14,868 bases of DNA from contig JAJDBA010000066.1 in NCBI GenBank assembly GCA_029261675.1, positions 1-14,868 on the forward strand, in the 5' to 3' direction. The position numbers were made by a program, and so were the translations under genes. The DNA comes from Nitrospinaceae bacterium (GTDB taxonomy: Bacteria; Nitrospinota; Nitrospinia; Nitrospinales; VA-1). The stretch's first letter is position 1. Every line of letters begins with the position of its first letter. Shown here piece after piece: positions 1 through 6,960 of this stretch. A model generated the notes under the pieces. It was given only the letters and a program-made list of their open reading frames with translations, was not told the DNA's origin and searched no databases.

Positions 1-1433
1 GCACTGGAACGGTTCGCTACGGAAGTAAACTTGGAAAGGATAAAACATTCCGAGTTTATGGGAAGTACTTTAATCGAGATGATTATGCAGGAAAGCCTGG
101 TCAGCCTGAAGCCGATTCGTGGGATGGTCAGCGTGGTGGGTTTCGTATGGACTGGGAAAAATCGGAATCCAACACTTTCACATTCCAAGGAGATATATAC
201 AATGGCGAAACAGATGAAAGGGCGCAAAACAATGTTATTTCCGGTTCCAGCACTGCAAGTTTTAACAGAACTGTAAAAATCGATGGGGTCAATTTGCTCA
301 CGCGCTGGGAACACAAGAACTCCGACAACTCTGACATGACCACCCAATTTTATTTTGATCATGCGAGCCGCCGAGGTGCGACAACCGAAAGAAGCATTAT
401 TGACACTTACGATTTAGAGTTCCAGCATCGTTTTCAATTAAGTAAGAGACAGAAAATTATTTGGGGAGCAGGACAACGGTTCATAGTGGACTCTTTCGAA
501 GATAGTATTCCAATTCAGCTCAATCCCCAAAACCGATTGAATTATATCACCAGTGCTTTTATCCAAGACAGTATTCAATTAATTCCAGAAACCCTCAAAC
601 TAACTATTGGATCAAAAATTGAACTGAACAACTATACTGGAGTTGAGGTTCAGCCAAGTGCTCGGGTTTTATGGATGCCCAAAGAAAACCATTCTTTTTG
701 GGGGGCTATTTCCCGTGCGATTCGAACACCAACGCGAGCTGAAGACAGCATTCGTATTAACTCCCGGTTTTCTGGAGCGAATCTGATTGCGTTAATCGGA
801 AGTGACCTCGTGGAAGCCGAAGAGGTAGTGGCATTTGAGATTGGGTATAGAACCCAAGCCAAAAAAAATCTCTTTTTTGATGTCACCTTGTTTTACAATT
901 TTTACGACAACCTGCAAACTCGTGAACGAGGAACAGCTTTTGTTGAAACAACGCCTTCCCCCACGCATGCCGTTGTCCCATTCATTGAGAATAATGAAGG
1001 ATCAGGGAAAACATATGGGGTAGAAGTGTTTAGCAAGTGGAACGTAAGTGAAGATTGGGAACTCAGTGGCGGTTTCACTTATTTCAAAATGGATTTAGAT
1101 CAAGTAGCCACTTCATCTTTTGTGTTTGAAAATTCTGAAGGAAATGATCCTGAGTACCAATGGAATATTAAATCTCGTCTCTCCCTCCCTTATAATCTCG
1201 AATTCGATACCACTCTGTATTATGTAGATTCCCTCGACAATATAAATGTTCCCAGCTATACCCGCCTGGATTTGCGTGTAGGCTGGCGACCCACAAAATC
1301 TTTTGAACTAAGTGTTTCAGGGCAAAATTTATTAGAGCAAGAGCATGATGAGTTTGGCGCTGAAGCGGTCCAATTCACATCTGGAACACGGGTAGAACGA
1401 TCCATATTTGCTAAAGGCACATTTAAATTTTAG
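1..1433 (+). CDS. TonB-dependent outer-membrane receptor, C-terminal part (5' end outside window)
   Basis: The reading frame is open from base 3, so the methionine at 147 is internal and about 476 residues of the barrel are visible. The signal peptide, TonB box and plug lie outside the window. What is seen is alternating aromatic/polar beta-strand sequence, a YGVEVFSKW strand, a VPSYTRLDLRVGWRP strand, a LSVSGQNLLEQEHDEFG motif near the end and a terminal phenylalanine (KGTFKF). The SGQNLL...F ending is typical of TonB-dependent receptors and is used by the BAM machinery. Such receptors import ferric siderophores, cobalamin, nickel or sugars using TonB/ExbBD energy. The substrate cannot be told from this fragment. 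It is followed by a hairpin terminator, then a YfiR-like gene and a hybrid kinase on the same strand, suggesting a receptor-linked sensory cluster (inference). Confidence 0.9.
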   Translation, partial: TGTVRYGSKLGKDKTFRVYGKYFNRDDYAGKPGQPEADSWDGQRGGFRMDWEKSESNTFTFQGDIYNGETDERAQNNVISGSSTASFNRTVKIDGVNLLTRWEHKNSDNSDMTTQFYFDHASRRGATTERSIIDTYDLEFQHRFQLSKRQKIIWGAGQRFIVDSFEDSIPIQLNPQNRLNYITSAFIQDSIQLIPETLKLTIGSKIELNNYTGVEVQPSARVLWMPKENHSFWGAISRAIRTPTRAEDSIRINSRFSGANLIALIGSDLVEAEEVVAFEIGYRTQAKKNLFFDVTLFYNFYDNLQTRERGTAFVETTPSPTHAVVPFIENNEGSGKTYGVEVFSKWNVSEDWELSGGFTYFKMDLDQVATSSFVFENSEGNDPEYQWNIKSRLSLPYNLEFDTTLYYVDSLDNINVPSYTRLDLRVGWRPTKSFELSVSGQNLLEQEHDEFGAEAVQFTSGTRVERSIFAKGTFKF

Positions 1434-1438
1434 AACCC

Positions 1439-1470
1439 GCGGTTATCAAACTAACCGCTATAATTTTTTA
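1439..1470 (+). terminator. Rho-independent terminator after the TonB receptor
   Basis: A perfect 7-bp stem (gcggtta / taaccgc, 1439-1445 with 1452-1458) encloses a 6-nt loop and is followed by a T-rich tract ending in six T (1465-1469 region). It starts 5 bases after the receptor stop codon and ends 5 bases before the start of the YfiR-like gene. It could fully terminate, or it could attenuate read-through from the receptor into the two signalling genes. Confidence 0.7.
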
Positions 1471-1474
1471 TCCC

Positions 1475-2038
1475 ATGTGTGAAAGTCTTCAAACTTTTAA
1501 AGTGCACACTGCAAAAAAGTTCATTTCTATAAGCTTTTTTGTTATCAGCATGTTTTGCTCAAATTCTGCTTTGGCAAATGATCTTGAGTCCAAAATCAAA
1601 GCAGTTTTGACTTTTAAAATTCTATCCTACATCCAATTCCCCATTTCGCCATCGAGTTCCGAAGAAAATATTTTTAGAATCGGTTTCTCAGGGAATGAAG
1701 ACGAGTTAGCAGTATTCAAAGCTCTTGAAGGGAAAAAAATTAAGGGTAAAAGTATATCTGTTGAACCTGTTACAAGTACAAATAATTTAGCATCGTTCAA
1801 TGGTGTTTTTATAAGTCAGAATTCCGATTTGCCTTGGAAGAAAATTTTGACCTCCCTCAAAGGGACCAGCACATTAACTCTTGGAGAGTCCGATAGTTTT
1901 GCAGAAACCGGAGGAATGATTGGCTTCTATAAAATTGAAAACAAGATTCGCTTTGTTATTAACAAAAATGCTGCTGAAGATTCGGGCCTGAAAATTAATG
2001 CTCAACTATTTCGCGTTGGGAAGCTGGTCGGAGACTAA
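1475..2038 (+). CDS. YfiR/DUF4154-family periplasmic protein
   Basis: 187 residues. An N-terminal signal peptide (basic AKK, hydrophobic FISISFFVISMF, likely cleavage after NSALA near residue 35) directs it to the periplasm. The mature part matches the DUF4154/YfiR pattern: helix with ILSYIQFP near its start, FRIGFSG, a GKKIKGKSISVEPV segment, NGVFIS, LTLGESDSFAETGGMIGF and a final FVINKNAAEDSGLKINAQLFRVGKLV. In Pseudomonas aeruginosa YfiR binds the periplasmic sensor of YfiN and represses it. Here the gene lies 17 bp before a kinase with a YfiN-like sensor, so it is probably its periplasmic regulator (inference). The mature protein has no cysteine, whereas Pseudomonas YfiR uses disulfides. 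The start is uncertain: ATG 1475 lacks a clear Shine-Dalgarno, and GTG 1502 would give a shorter, equally good signal peptide. Confidence 0.88.
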   Translation: MCESLQTFKVHTAKKFISISFFVISMFCSNSALANDLESKIKAVLTFKILSYIQFPISPSSSEENIFRIGFSGNEDELAVFKALEGKKIKGKSISVEPVTSTNNLASFNGVFISQNSDLPWKKILTSLKGTSTLTLGESDSFAETGGMIGFYKIENKIRFVINKNAAEDSGLKINAQLFRVGKLVGD

Positions 2039-2055
2039 TACTTTTAAAGAGAACC

Positions 2056-4344
2056 ATGCTAAACCTATCCAAAATTTCCATAAAGCAGAAGCTGATCGGT
2101 TTCACCATGATTACCAGTATGGTTTCTCTTCTCCTGGCCTGCACCGTATTCATGGTCTATGATTACACGACCCAGAGAAACAGAATCAGTGAAGGGCTCA
2201 TGGTTCTGGTTGACACAGTGGCTACAAACAGTGCTATTTCTCTCGACTTTAAAGATCCCCAATCAGCCTTCGAAACACTCAGCGCCCTAAAGCTTGAGCG
2301 GCGTATTTTGGCTGCAGCCATTTATAATCGTGAAAACAATCTTTTTGTTTCTTACAAAAACGAAAATTCCCAAGACATCCCAATTCCCGAAAACCCTAGA
2401 GAAGATGGTGAAAATGTAAATGGGTTGAAACTCACTTTATTTCAACCGATTAATTCCAGCGATAAGCGAATTGGAACGATTTATATTGAATATGATTTAA
2501 CAGAATTTAGAGCCACCTTGTATCGCTATGCATTTATCAGTCTTGTTATACTTTTGGTTTCTTCTTTGCTCGCCTTTATCCTGTCTTCAAAGCTTCAAAA
2601 TATGATATCTGAGCCTATTTTGAGTCTAGCTCGTACTGCGGAAGAAATTTCATCTCATCAGGATTATTCCATCCGCGCAATACAGCACTCTCGAGATGAG
2701 ATTGGTATTTTGATTGATCATTTCAACGAAATGTTGTTTCAAATTCAAAATAGAGACATAGCCCTTCAAGCGGCACAAGACCAACTCCAGAATCGGGCAA
2801 AAGAAAATTTCAAGTTGATTCTAAATGCAGCGGGTGAGGGTATCTATGGACTTGACCTGGAAGGTAAGACCACCTTTGTAAATCCTGCTGCAGAAGCTAT
2901 GTTTGGTTACAACTCAGAAGAATTATTGGGCAAATCCCAACACGAACTTATACATCACTCAAAGTCCGACGGAACTCCTTATTCAAAAGAAGAATGCCCT
3001 GTGTATACGACATGCAGAACTGGAAAAGTTCACCATGTAATGGATGAAGTCTATTGGAAAAAAGATGGTAGTCGTTTTCTGGTGGAATACGTTTCTAATC
3101 CCATTTTAGAAAACGGCAAGCTAGCTGGTGCAGTTGTCAGTTTCAGAGATATTACTCAACGCAAGCAACAAGAAAAAGATTTGATAGAAGCAAAAATAGA
3201 AGCAGAAAAAGCAAATCAGGCCAAGTCAGAATTTTTATCGAAGATGAGCCATGAGCTGAGAACTCCGATGAACGCTATCTTGGGATTTGGGCAATTATTG
3301 AAACACAGTAAGAGAGAATCATTGTCCAGCTCTCAAAGCAACAATGTTAATCGCATCTTAAATGCGGGAAATCATTTATTGGAATTGATCGATGAAATTC
3401 TAGATTTATCACGCATTGAAGCAGGCTCAATGAACATTGTCATTGAAAATACTAACGTGACCGCTGTACTTGATTCAGTGTTGCCTTTGGTTCAACCTTT
3501 GACCGAGGAATTTGACGTTGAAATTGAGAATAATTTGGATTCAGATGTTTTCGTTTTAGCCGATTTTACGCGCTTAAAACAGGTGCTGTTGAATCTTCTT
3601 TCCAATGCTGTGAAATATAACAAACTAAAAGGTAAAGTCATTCTGGATTGTAAAGTTACATCGGTTGGTACCGCTCTAATTAGCGTTACCGATACGGGTA
3701 ACGGCATACCTGAAGAAAAACAAGATGCGCTATTTCAGCCTTTTAATCGATTAGGTGCGGAAACTAGTGAAATACAGGGAACAGGTATAGGCCTTACTAT
3801 AACGAAACACTTGATAGAGCTGATGAGAGGGACGCTTTCCGTGGAGAGCACTATAGGACGCGGAAGTTGTTTTACTATAGAGCTTCCCTTAGTAACGAAC
3901 AAAGACAACAAATGTGATCCCCTTATTCAAGAATCTGCGAGCCCAATTGAGGAAGAAGGGCGTACCAGCCATACGATATTATATGTTGAAGATAATCTGC
4001 AAAATTTAGAATTGGTACAGGCGATTTTAAATGAGCAAAAGAATATTAAGCTGCTTACAGCCTCTCATGCTCAAATGGGAATTGACCTTGCTATTTCGCG
4101 TCAACCTCACCTAATACTGATGGATATAAACTTACCCGAAATGAGTGGTATCGAAGCATTAGAAAAGCTGAAGCTGATCGATGAAACCCGGAACATACCG
4201 GTAATTGCAGTAAGTGCTAATGCTATGAAAGATGAAGTGGACAGGGCGATGGCGGCGGGTTTTATTAAATATATTGTTAAGCCAATCAACATAACCATTT
4301 TCGTCAAAACCATTAATGAAATTTTAAATGACAAAAAGGGATGA
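2056..4344 (+). CDS. Hybrid histidine kinase: CHASE8-like sensor, HAMP, PAS, HisKA, HATPase, receiver
   Basis: 762 residues. TM1 (about 14-35) and TM2 (about 155-178) flank a periplasmic domain that resembles the CHASE8 sensor of YfiN (NSAISLDFKDPQSAFETL, then ILAAAIYNRENNLFVSY, then a RIGTIYIEY strand). HAMP follows (about 178-232), then a PAS domain (about 250-375, with HHSKSDGTPYSKEECP and DITQRKQ), HisKA with phospho-accepting His399 in MSHELRTPMN, and HATPase with Asn517 (NLLSNAVKY), DTGNG 546-550 and GTGIG 575-579. The C-terminal receiver (about 638-758) has Glu645/Asp646, phospho-acceptor Asp690, Ser720 and Lys742. All catalytic residues are present, so it should autophosphorylate and pass phosphate to its own receiver. 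No HPt domain or output regulator is visible nearby. It lies 17 bp after the YfiR-like gene, so the two are probably co-transcribed. The Shine-Dalgarno is weak (AAAGAG). Confidence 0.93.
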   Translation: MLNLSKISIKQKLIGFTMITSMVSLLLACTVFMVYDYTTQRNRISEGLMVLVDTVATNSAISLDFKDPQSAFETLSALKLERRILAAAIYNRENNLFVSYKNENSQDIPIPENPREDGENVNGLKLTLFQPINSSDKRIGTIYIEYDLTEFRATLYRYAFISLVILLVSSLLAFILSSKLQNMISEPILSLARTAEEISSHQDYSIRAIQHSRDEIGILIDHFNEMLFQIQNRDIALQAAQDQLQNRAKENFKLILNAAGEGIYGLDLEGKTTFVNPAAEAMFGYNSEELLGKSQHELIHHSKSDGTPYSKEECPVYTTCRTGKVHHVMDEVYWKKDGSRFLVEYVSNPILENGKLAGAVVSFRDITQRKQQEKDLIEAKIEAEKANQAKSEFLSKMSHELRTPMNAILGFGQLLKHSKRESLSSSQSNNVNRILNAGNHLLELIDEILDLSRIEAGSMNIVIENTNVTAVLDSVLPLVQPLTEEFDVEIENNLDSDVFVLADFTRLKQVLLNLLSNAVKYNKLKGKVILDCKVTSVGTALISVTDTGNGIPEEKQDALFQPFNRLGAETSEIQGTGIGLTITKHLIELMRGTLSVESTIGRGSCFTIELPLVTNKDNKCDPLIQESASPIEEEGRTSHTILYVEDNLQNLELVQAILNEQKNIKLLTASHAQMGIDLAISRQPHLILMDINLPEMSGIEALEKLKLIDETRNIPVIAVSANAMKDEVDRAMAAGFIKYIVKPINITIFVKTINEILNDKKG

Positions 4345-4426
4345 CAGTTTTTGTGACTCTAGTTTTCCCTTCTAATTCGTTTTAATAAGAGGGTGTTTAA
4401 TTATTTAACAAATCACTAGACATCAT

Positions 4427-4456
4427 TTGACCAACGTTTCTGCAAAAGTCCTTAAT
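4427..4456 (+). promoter_or_regulatory. Possible promoter of the FetB-like gene
   Basis: A TTGACC -35-like element (4427-4432) is separated by 18 bp from a CTTAAT -10-like element (4451-4456, four of six consensus bases). The implied transcription start is close to the ATG at 4464, which would make the message leaderless. That fits the absence of a Shine-Dalgarno before this ATG. The sequence match alone is weak. Confidence 0.22.
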
Positions 4457-4463
4457 TTGCTCG

Positions 4464-5165
4464 ATGCAAACGATACCCATACTTGAACTGAGCATTGTCT
4501 TTATTCCCACGATTTTTTTGCTGGGTGTCATGTTTCGTTGGCGACTCAAAGCATTTATCGGACTTTATGCGAATGTTCGTATGCTCCTGCAACTGCTATT
4601 GGTAGGTTATTTTCTCACTTATATTTTTGAGACCAATCAGCCGGTAATAATTGTTTTCTTGATTGCTTTAATGATAGCCGTCTCCGCGTGGATCGCTCTT
4701 AGGTCATTCGATGCGAAAAACGTTAAAACTTATTTCATTTTTGTTATCTCAATCGGTGTGCCTGGTTTGATATTGCTTGGGCTGGTGACGCAGTTTGTGT
4801 TGCAGATGCAAAAATGGTTCGAACCCAGTCTGGTTGTTCCCATCGCAGGAATGATTTTTGCCAACTCGATGAACACGGTGAGTCTGGCGGCGGAACGGTT
4901 TGAATCTGAGTTCAACCGGGGGGAAGACTATATCAATGCAAGACGAATTGCTTTAGATGCTTCTCTGATACCTCAGATAAACAGTCTCTTTGCGGTTGGC
5001 TTAGTTGCATTGCCGGGGATGATGACGGGGCAGATTCTTTCCGGTGTCGATCCTATCATTGCGGTGCGTTACCAAATCATGGTGATGTGGATGACGTTCG
5101 GATCAGGCGGCCTTGCGGCCGTTCTGTACCTCATCCTGAGGATGAGGTCCGTCAGTCACAAATAG
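4464..5165 (+). CDS. FetB/UPF0014-family ABC-type permease
   Basis: 233 residues, very hydrophobic, with about six to seven membrane segments. It carries the UPF0014/FetB signatures: R39 followed by QLLLVGYFLTYIF, VVPIAGMIFANSMNTVSLA (about 124-142) and SLIPQINSLFAVGLVALPGMMTGQILSGVDP, then AVRYQIMVMWM (168-210). In E. coli FetB works with the ATPase FetA and is implicated in iron export and oxidative-stress resistance. No ATPase gene is adjacent. By memory comparison with E. coli FetB (259 residues), the stretch between the NSMN and SLIP motifs is about 16 residues shorter and lacks the LSLGAT-type segment. The substrate is therefore unproven; iron is only the family precedent. No Shine-Dalgarno is seen before ATG 4464. 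The gene converges with the porin gene. Confidence 0.85.
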   Translation: MQTIPILELSIVFIPTIFLLGVMFRWRLKAFIGLYANVRMLLQLLLVGYFLTYIFETNQPVIIVFLIALMIAVSAWIALRSFDAKNVKTYFIFVISIGVPGLILLGLVTQFVLQMQKWFEPSLVVPIAGMIFANSMNTVSLAAERFESEFNRGEDYINARRIALDASLIPQINSLFAVGLVALPGMMTGQILSGVDPIIAVRYQIMVMWMTFGSGGLAAVLYLILRMRSVSHK

Positions 5166-5174
5166 TCGTAATAG

Positions 5175-5211
5175 AAAAAGCTGCCTGGGAGTAATAATTA
5201 CTCCCAGGCAG
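5175..5211 (-). terminator. Long perfect hairpin terminator for the porin gene
   Basis: Positions 5181-5211 form a perfect palindrome: two 15-base arms around one central base, folding as a 13-14 bp GC-rich stem with a tiny loop. Read on the minus strand it is followed by a run of five T (complement of 5175-5179), so it is a canonical terminator for the minus-strand porin ending at 5222. On the plus strand the downstream flank is agccaaaaa, without a T-run, so it is a weaker terminator for the FetB-like gene, though it may still block read-through. Confidence 0.85.
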
Positions 5212-5221
5212 AGCCAAAAAT

Positions 5222-6550
5222 TTAGAATGAAATATCCCATTGCAGGCGAACTCGGTCATCGTCGAAACCACGATTACTCGAATCGTCTTGTAAAGTTAGA
5301 TGAGAGTAGTCCAACGTAATTTTATTGCCGTGTCCGGCGATGAACCAGTTTGCAGCTACTGTATACTCTTTTCGAGAGTTTTCTAATTGCATATTATTAC
5401 CACTGGTTGTATCAGGTTCATTTACAAATGCGTATCTAAATGCCAATTCAAATTCTTCCGGTATAGATGGGTTTAATTCATTAAAAAAGTAACCCGCTTG
5501 GGCATAAGCACCTTCATAATTGTGCTCTAACCCTGTGTCATCGTCTTGAACATTTTTCCAATGATATTCACTTTGTACGGATAAGCCCTGATGTTTATAG
5601 GCCACCTCGGCCACAGCCTGATCAATTTCATACCTGTTGCGATCGGAAGTATCAGCACCTAAACCATCTAATCCTCCACAACCTGAAGAACTCCATCGGC
5701 TACAGTTGCCCTTGTTTCCTGCCCAGGCACCTGCGATGGACAAGGTAGGTTTTTCATGACGAGAAACGTCCGATTGTCTCCATTTCAAATCTCTACCTAA
5801 AGGATTCCATTGAAGTCGAACCATTTTCATCATATTTGCTCCAGAATTATTAATGGAGCGACCTTCACCATTAAAAATGCCAGCATAGTATCTCATATCC
5901 GCTGCAGTGCCTTTATTCAAGCGCCCTTTAATCATGACTCCCACTTGTCGATCGATTGTAAAAATTCGGTTAACAATAGAACGCTCTACGAATTGTTGTC
6001 TGCCAGAAGAGTCAACACGCTCTCTGTTGTAATTGATTTTCCATTGACCGACACGAAAACCAAACCATTCATAAGGTTGAACATCAATTCTCCAGTCAAT
6101 AACCCTTGCCGTTGAACTAGAAGCTGCAGTACTAACAGATCTTGATGGTTGTAAGTCAACTTCAAAATAATATTTCACATATTTATAGCCATGTCCGCCA
6201 ATTTTCATTCGAACACGGCGTAATTCAAAATTGTTTGATTCATTAGGAGAAAAGCTACCCGATGTTCTGGGATCACTCGTAAACGATTTAGAAAACCGCA
6301 TTTGAGCGCGCCATTGTAAGTTCGTGGAAAACTTGCCATCTTGGGATTCAAAATGAAATCCTTTTTTGTGGTGATAAGGGTTTTTAACACCTTGCTTCTT
6401 TACACCATGTGCATCGTAAGAATCCTTTTCTAATACTTGGGGCATTAACGATTCTACTTTCTCTTCGAGGGCTTTTATTCTCTCCGCATCGGACATACCA
6501 TATGAAAACGAAGGAATTAATAAAATTAAAAAGGTAATTAAAAAACGCAT
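5222..6550 (-). CDS. OprO/OprP-type outer-membrane porin
   Basis: 442 residues. A signal peptide (about 1-18, FLITFLILLIPSFSYG) is followed by a short heptad-like helix (DAERIKALEEKVESL, about 21-35), which could trimerise or anchor the protein. The barrel region has the Porin_O_P family hallmarks: FELRRVRMKIGGHGYKYVKYYFEVDL (108-133), QWKINYNRERV (169-179), RQVGVMIKGRL (201-211), YYAGIFNGEG (221-230) and a C-terminal phenylalanine in LQWDISF. Relatives in Pseudomonas take up phosphate or pyrophosphate, but this family is broad and specificity is not readable here. Cys283 and Cys291 in a Gly/Ser-rich stretch could form a loop disulfide. A Shine-Dalgarno (TGGAG, complement of 6557-6561) sits 6 bases before the ATG, which fixes the start. 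Confidence 0.9.
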   Translation of the reverse strand: MRFLITFLILLIPSFSYGMSDAERIKALEEKVESLMPQVLEKDSYDAHGVKKQGVKNPYHHKKGFHFESQDGKFSTNLQWRAQMRFSKSFTSDPRTSGSFSPNESNNFELRRVRMKIGGHGYKYVKYYFEVDLQPSRSVSTAASSSTARVIDWRIDVQPYEWFGFRVGQWKINYNRERVDSSGRQQFVERSIVNRIFTIDRQVGVMIKGRLNKGTAADMRYYAGIFNGEGRSINNSGANMMKMVRLQWNPLGRDLKWRQSDVSRHEKPTLSIAGAWAGNKGNCSRWSSSGCGGLDGLGADTSDRNRYEIDQAVAEVAYKHQGLSVQSEYHWKNVQDDDTGLEHNYEGAYAQAGYFFNELNPSIPEEFELAFRYAFVNEPDTTSGNNMQLENSRKEYTVAANWFIAGHGNKITLDYSHLTLQDDSSNRGFDDDRVRLQWDISF

Positions 6551-6630
6551 CTCACACTCCAGTTGAAAATTAGTATTTCTTAATCTTTTTCAAATATATA
6601 ATTTTTGGTCCGTTTTTTTATAAGGATAGA

Positions 6631-6657
6631 ATTATAAAGTTATGAATATTTTGTAAA
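6631..6657 (-). promoter_or_regulatory. Possible promoter of the porin gene
   Basis: On the minus strand a TTTACA-like -35 (complement of 6652-6657) precedes a perfect TATAAT -10 (complement of 6631-6636). The 15-bp spacer is short; shifting the -35 by one base gives CTTTAC with 16 bp. It would give a leader of about 75 bases before the porin ATG. This is the best sigma-70-like match in a very AT-rich stretch, where chance matches are common. Confidence 0.35.
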
Positions 6658-6755
6658 GATTTCTATGCTCCAGATTCGTAAAGGCATGATATTGAAGCTG
6701 TTGGTTTAATCGTGTGGGAAACAGACCCCCTTCTGCGATAGTTCAAGTGGTTGAT

Positions 6756-6764
6756 GGGGGGGGG
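6756..6764 (+). repeat. Homopolymeric G9 tract
   Basis: Nine consecutive G lie in intergenic DNA about 200 bp upstream of the GAF-PAS-GAF kinase. Tracts of this kind can change length by slippage. It lies in no recognisable coding frame and does not sit between obvious promoter elements, so any switching role is speculative. Confidence 0.9.
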
Positions 6765-6887
6765 TGAGTTGTTGAGCTTGAGGGCAACTTAAACTGAAAT
6801 ATAATGAGGATTGTTCATTAAATGACGATGTGGGTGCCGGTTTATAACTCGATCTGAGTAATAACAGGGGGAAAGCACTTTAAATTT

Positions 6888-6903
6888 ATAATTCTTGAAT
6901 TAT
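6888..6903. repeat. Short inverted repeat upstream of the GAF-PAS-GAF kinase
   Basis: Two perfect 7-bp arms (ataattc / gaattat) surround TT. The size and symmetry suit a dimeric regulator site, and its position upstream of the kinase gene would suit an operator. The AT content is high, so chance occurrence is quite possible. Confidence 0.4.
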
Positions 6904-6960
6904 CCTTATAGGTATCGGCATTACGCATTACCCGATTAGATTGTAAGATTGAGTATTTGA

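Larger units (their letters stand above)
6551..6960. other. Intergenic region of about 400 bp with G9 tract and small inverted repeat
   Basis: I find no convincing gene here. The porin-proximal part (6560-6660) is very AT-rich and probably holds the porin promoter. A run of nine G lies at 6756-6764. A 16-bp inverted repeat (two 7-bp arms around TT) lies at 6888-6903, roughly 60 bp before the furthest possible kinase start. No tRNA, riboswitch or IS remnant is recognisable. Confidence 0.6.

Noticed and set aside
6754..6792. Short frame ATG-GGG-GGG-GGT through the G9 tract (12 codons)
   Set aside because: It is too short, has no ribosome site or similarity, and is best explained by the homopolymer itself.
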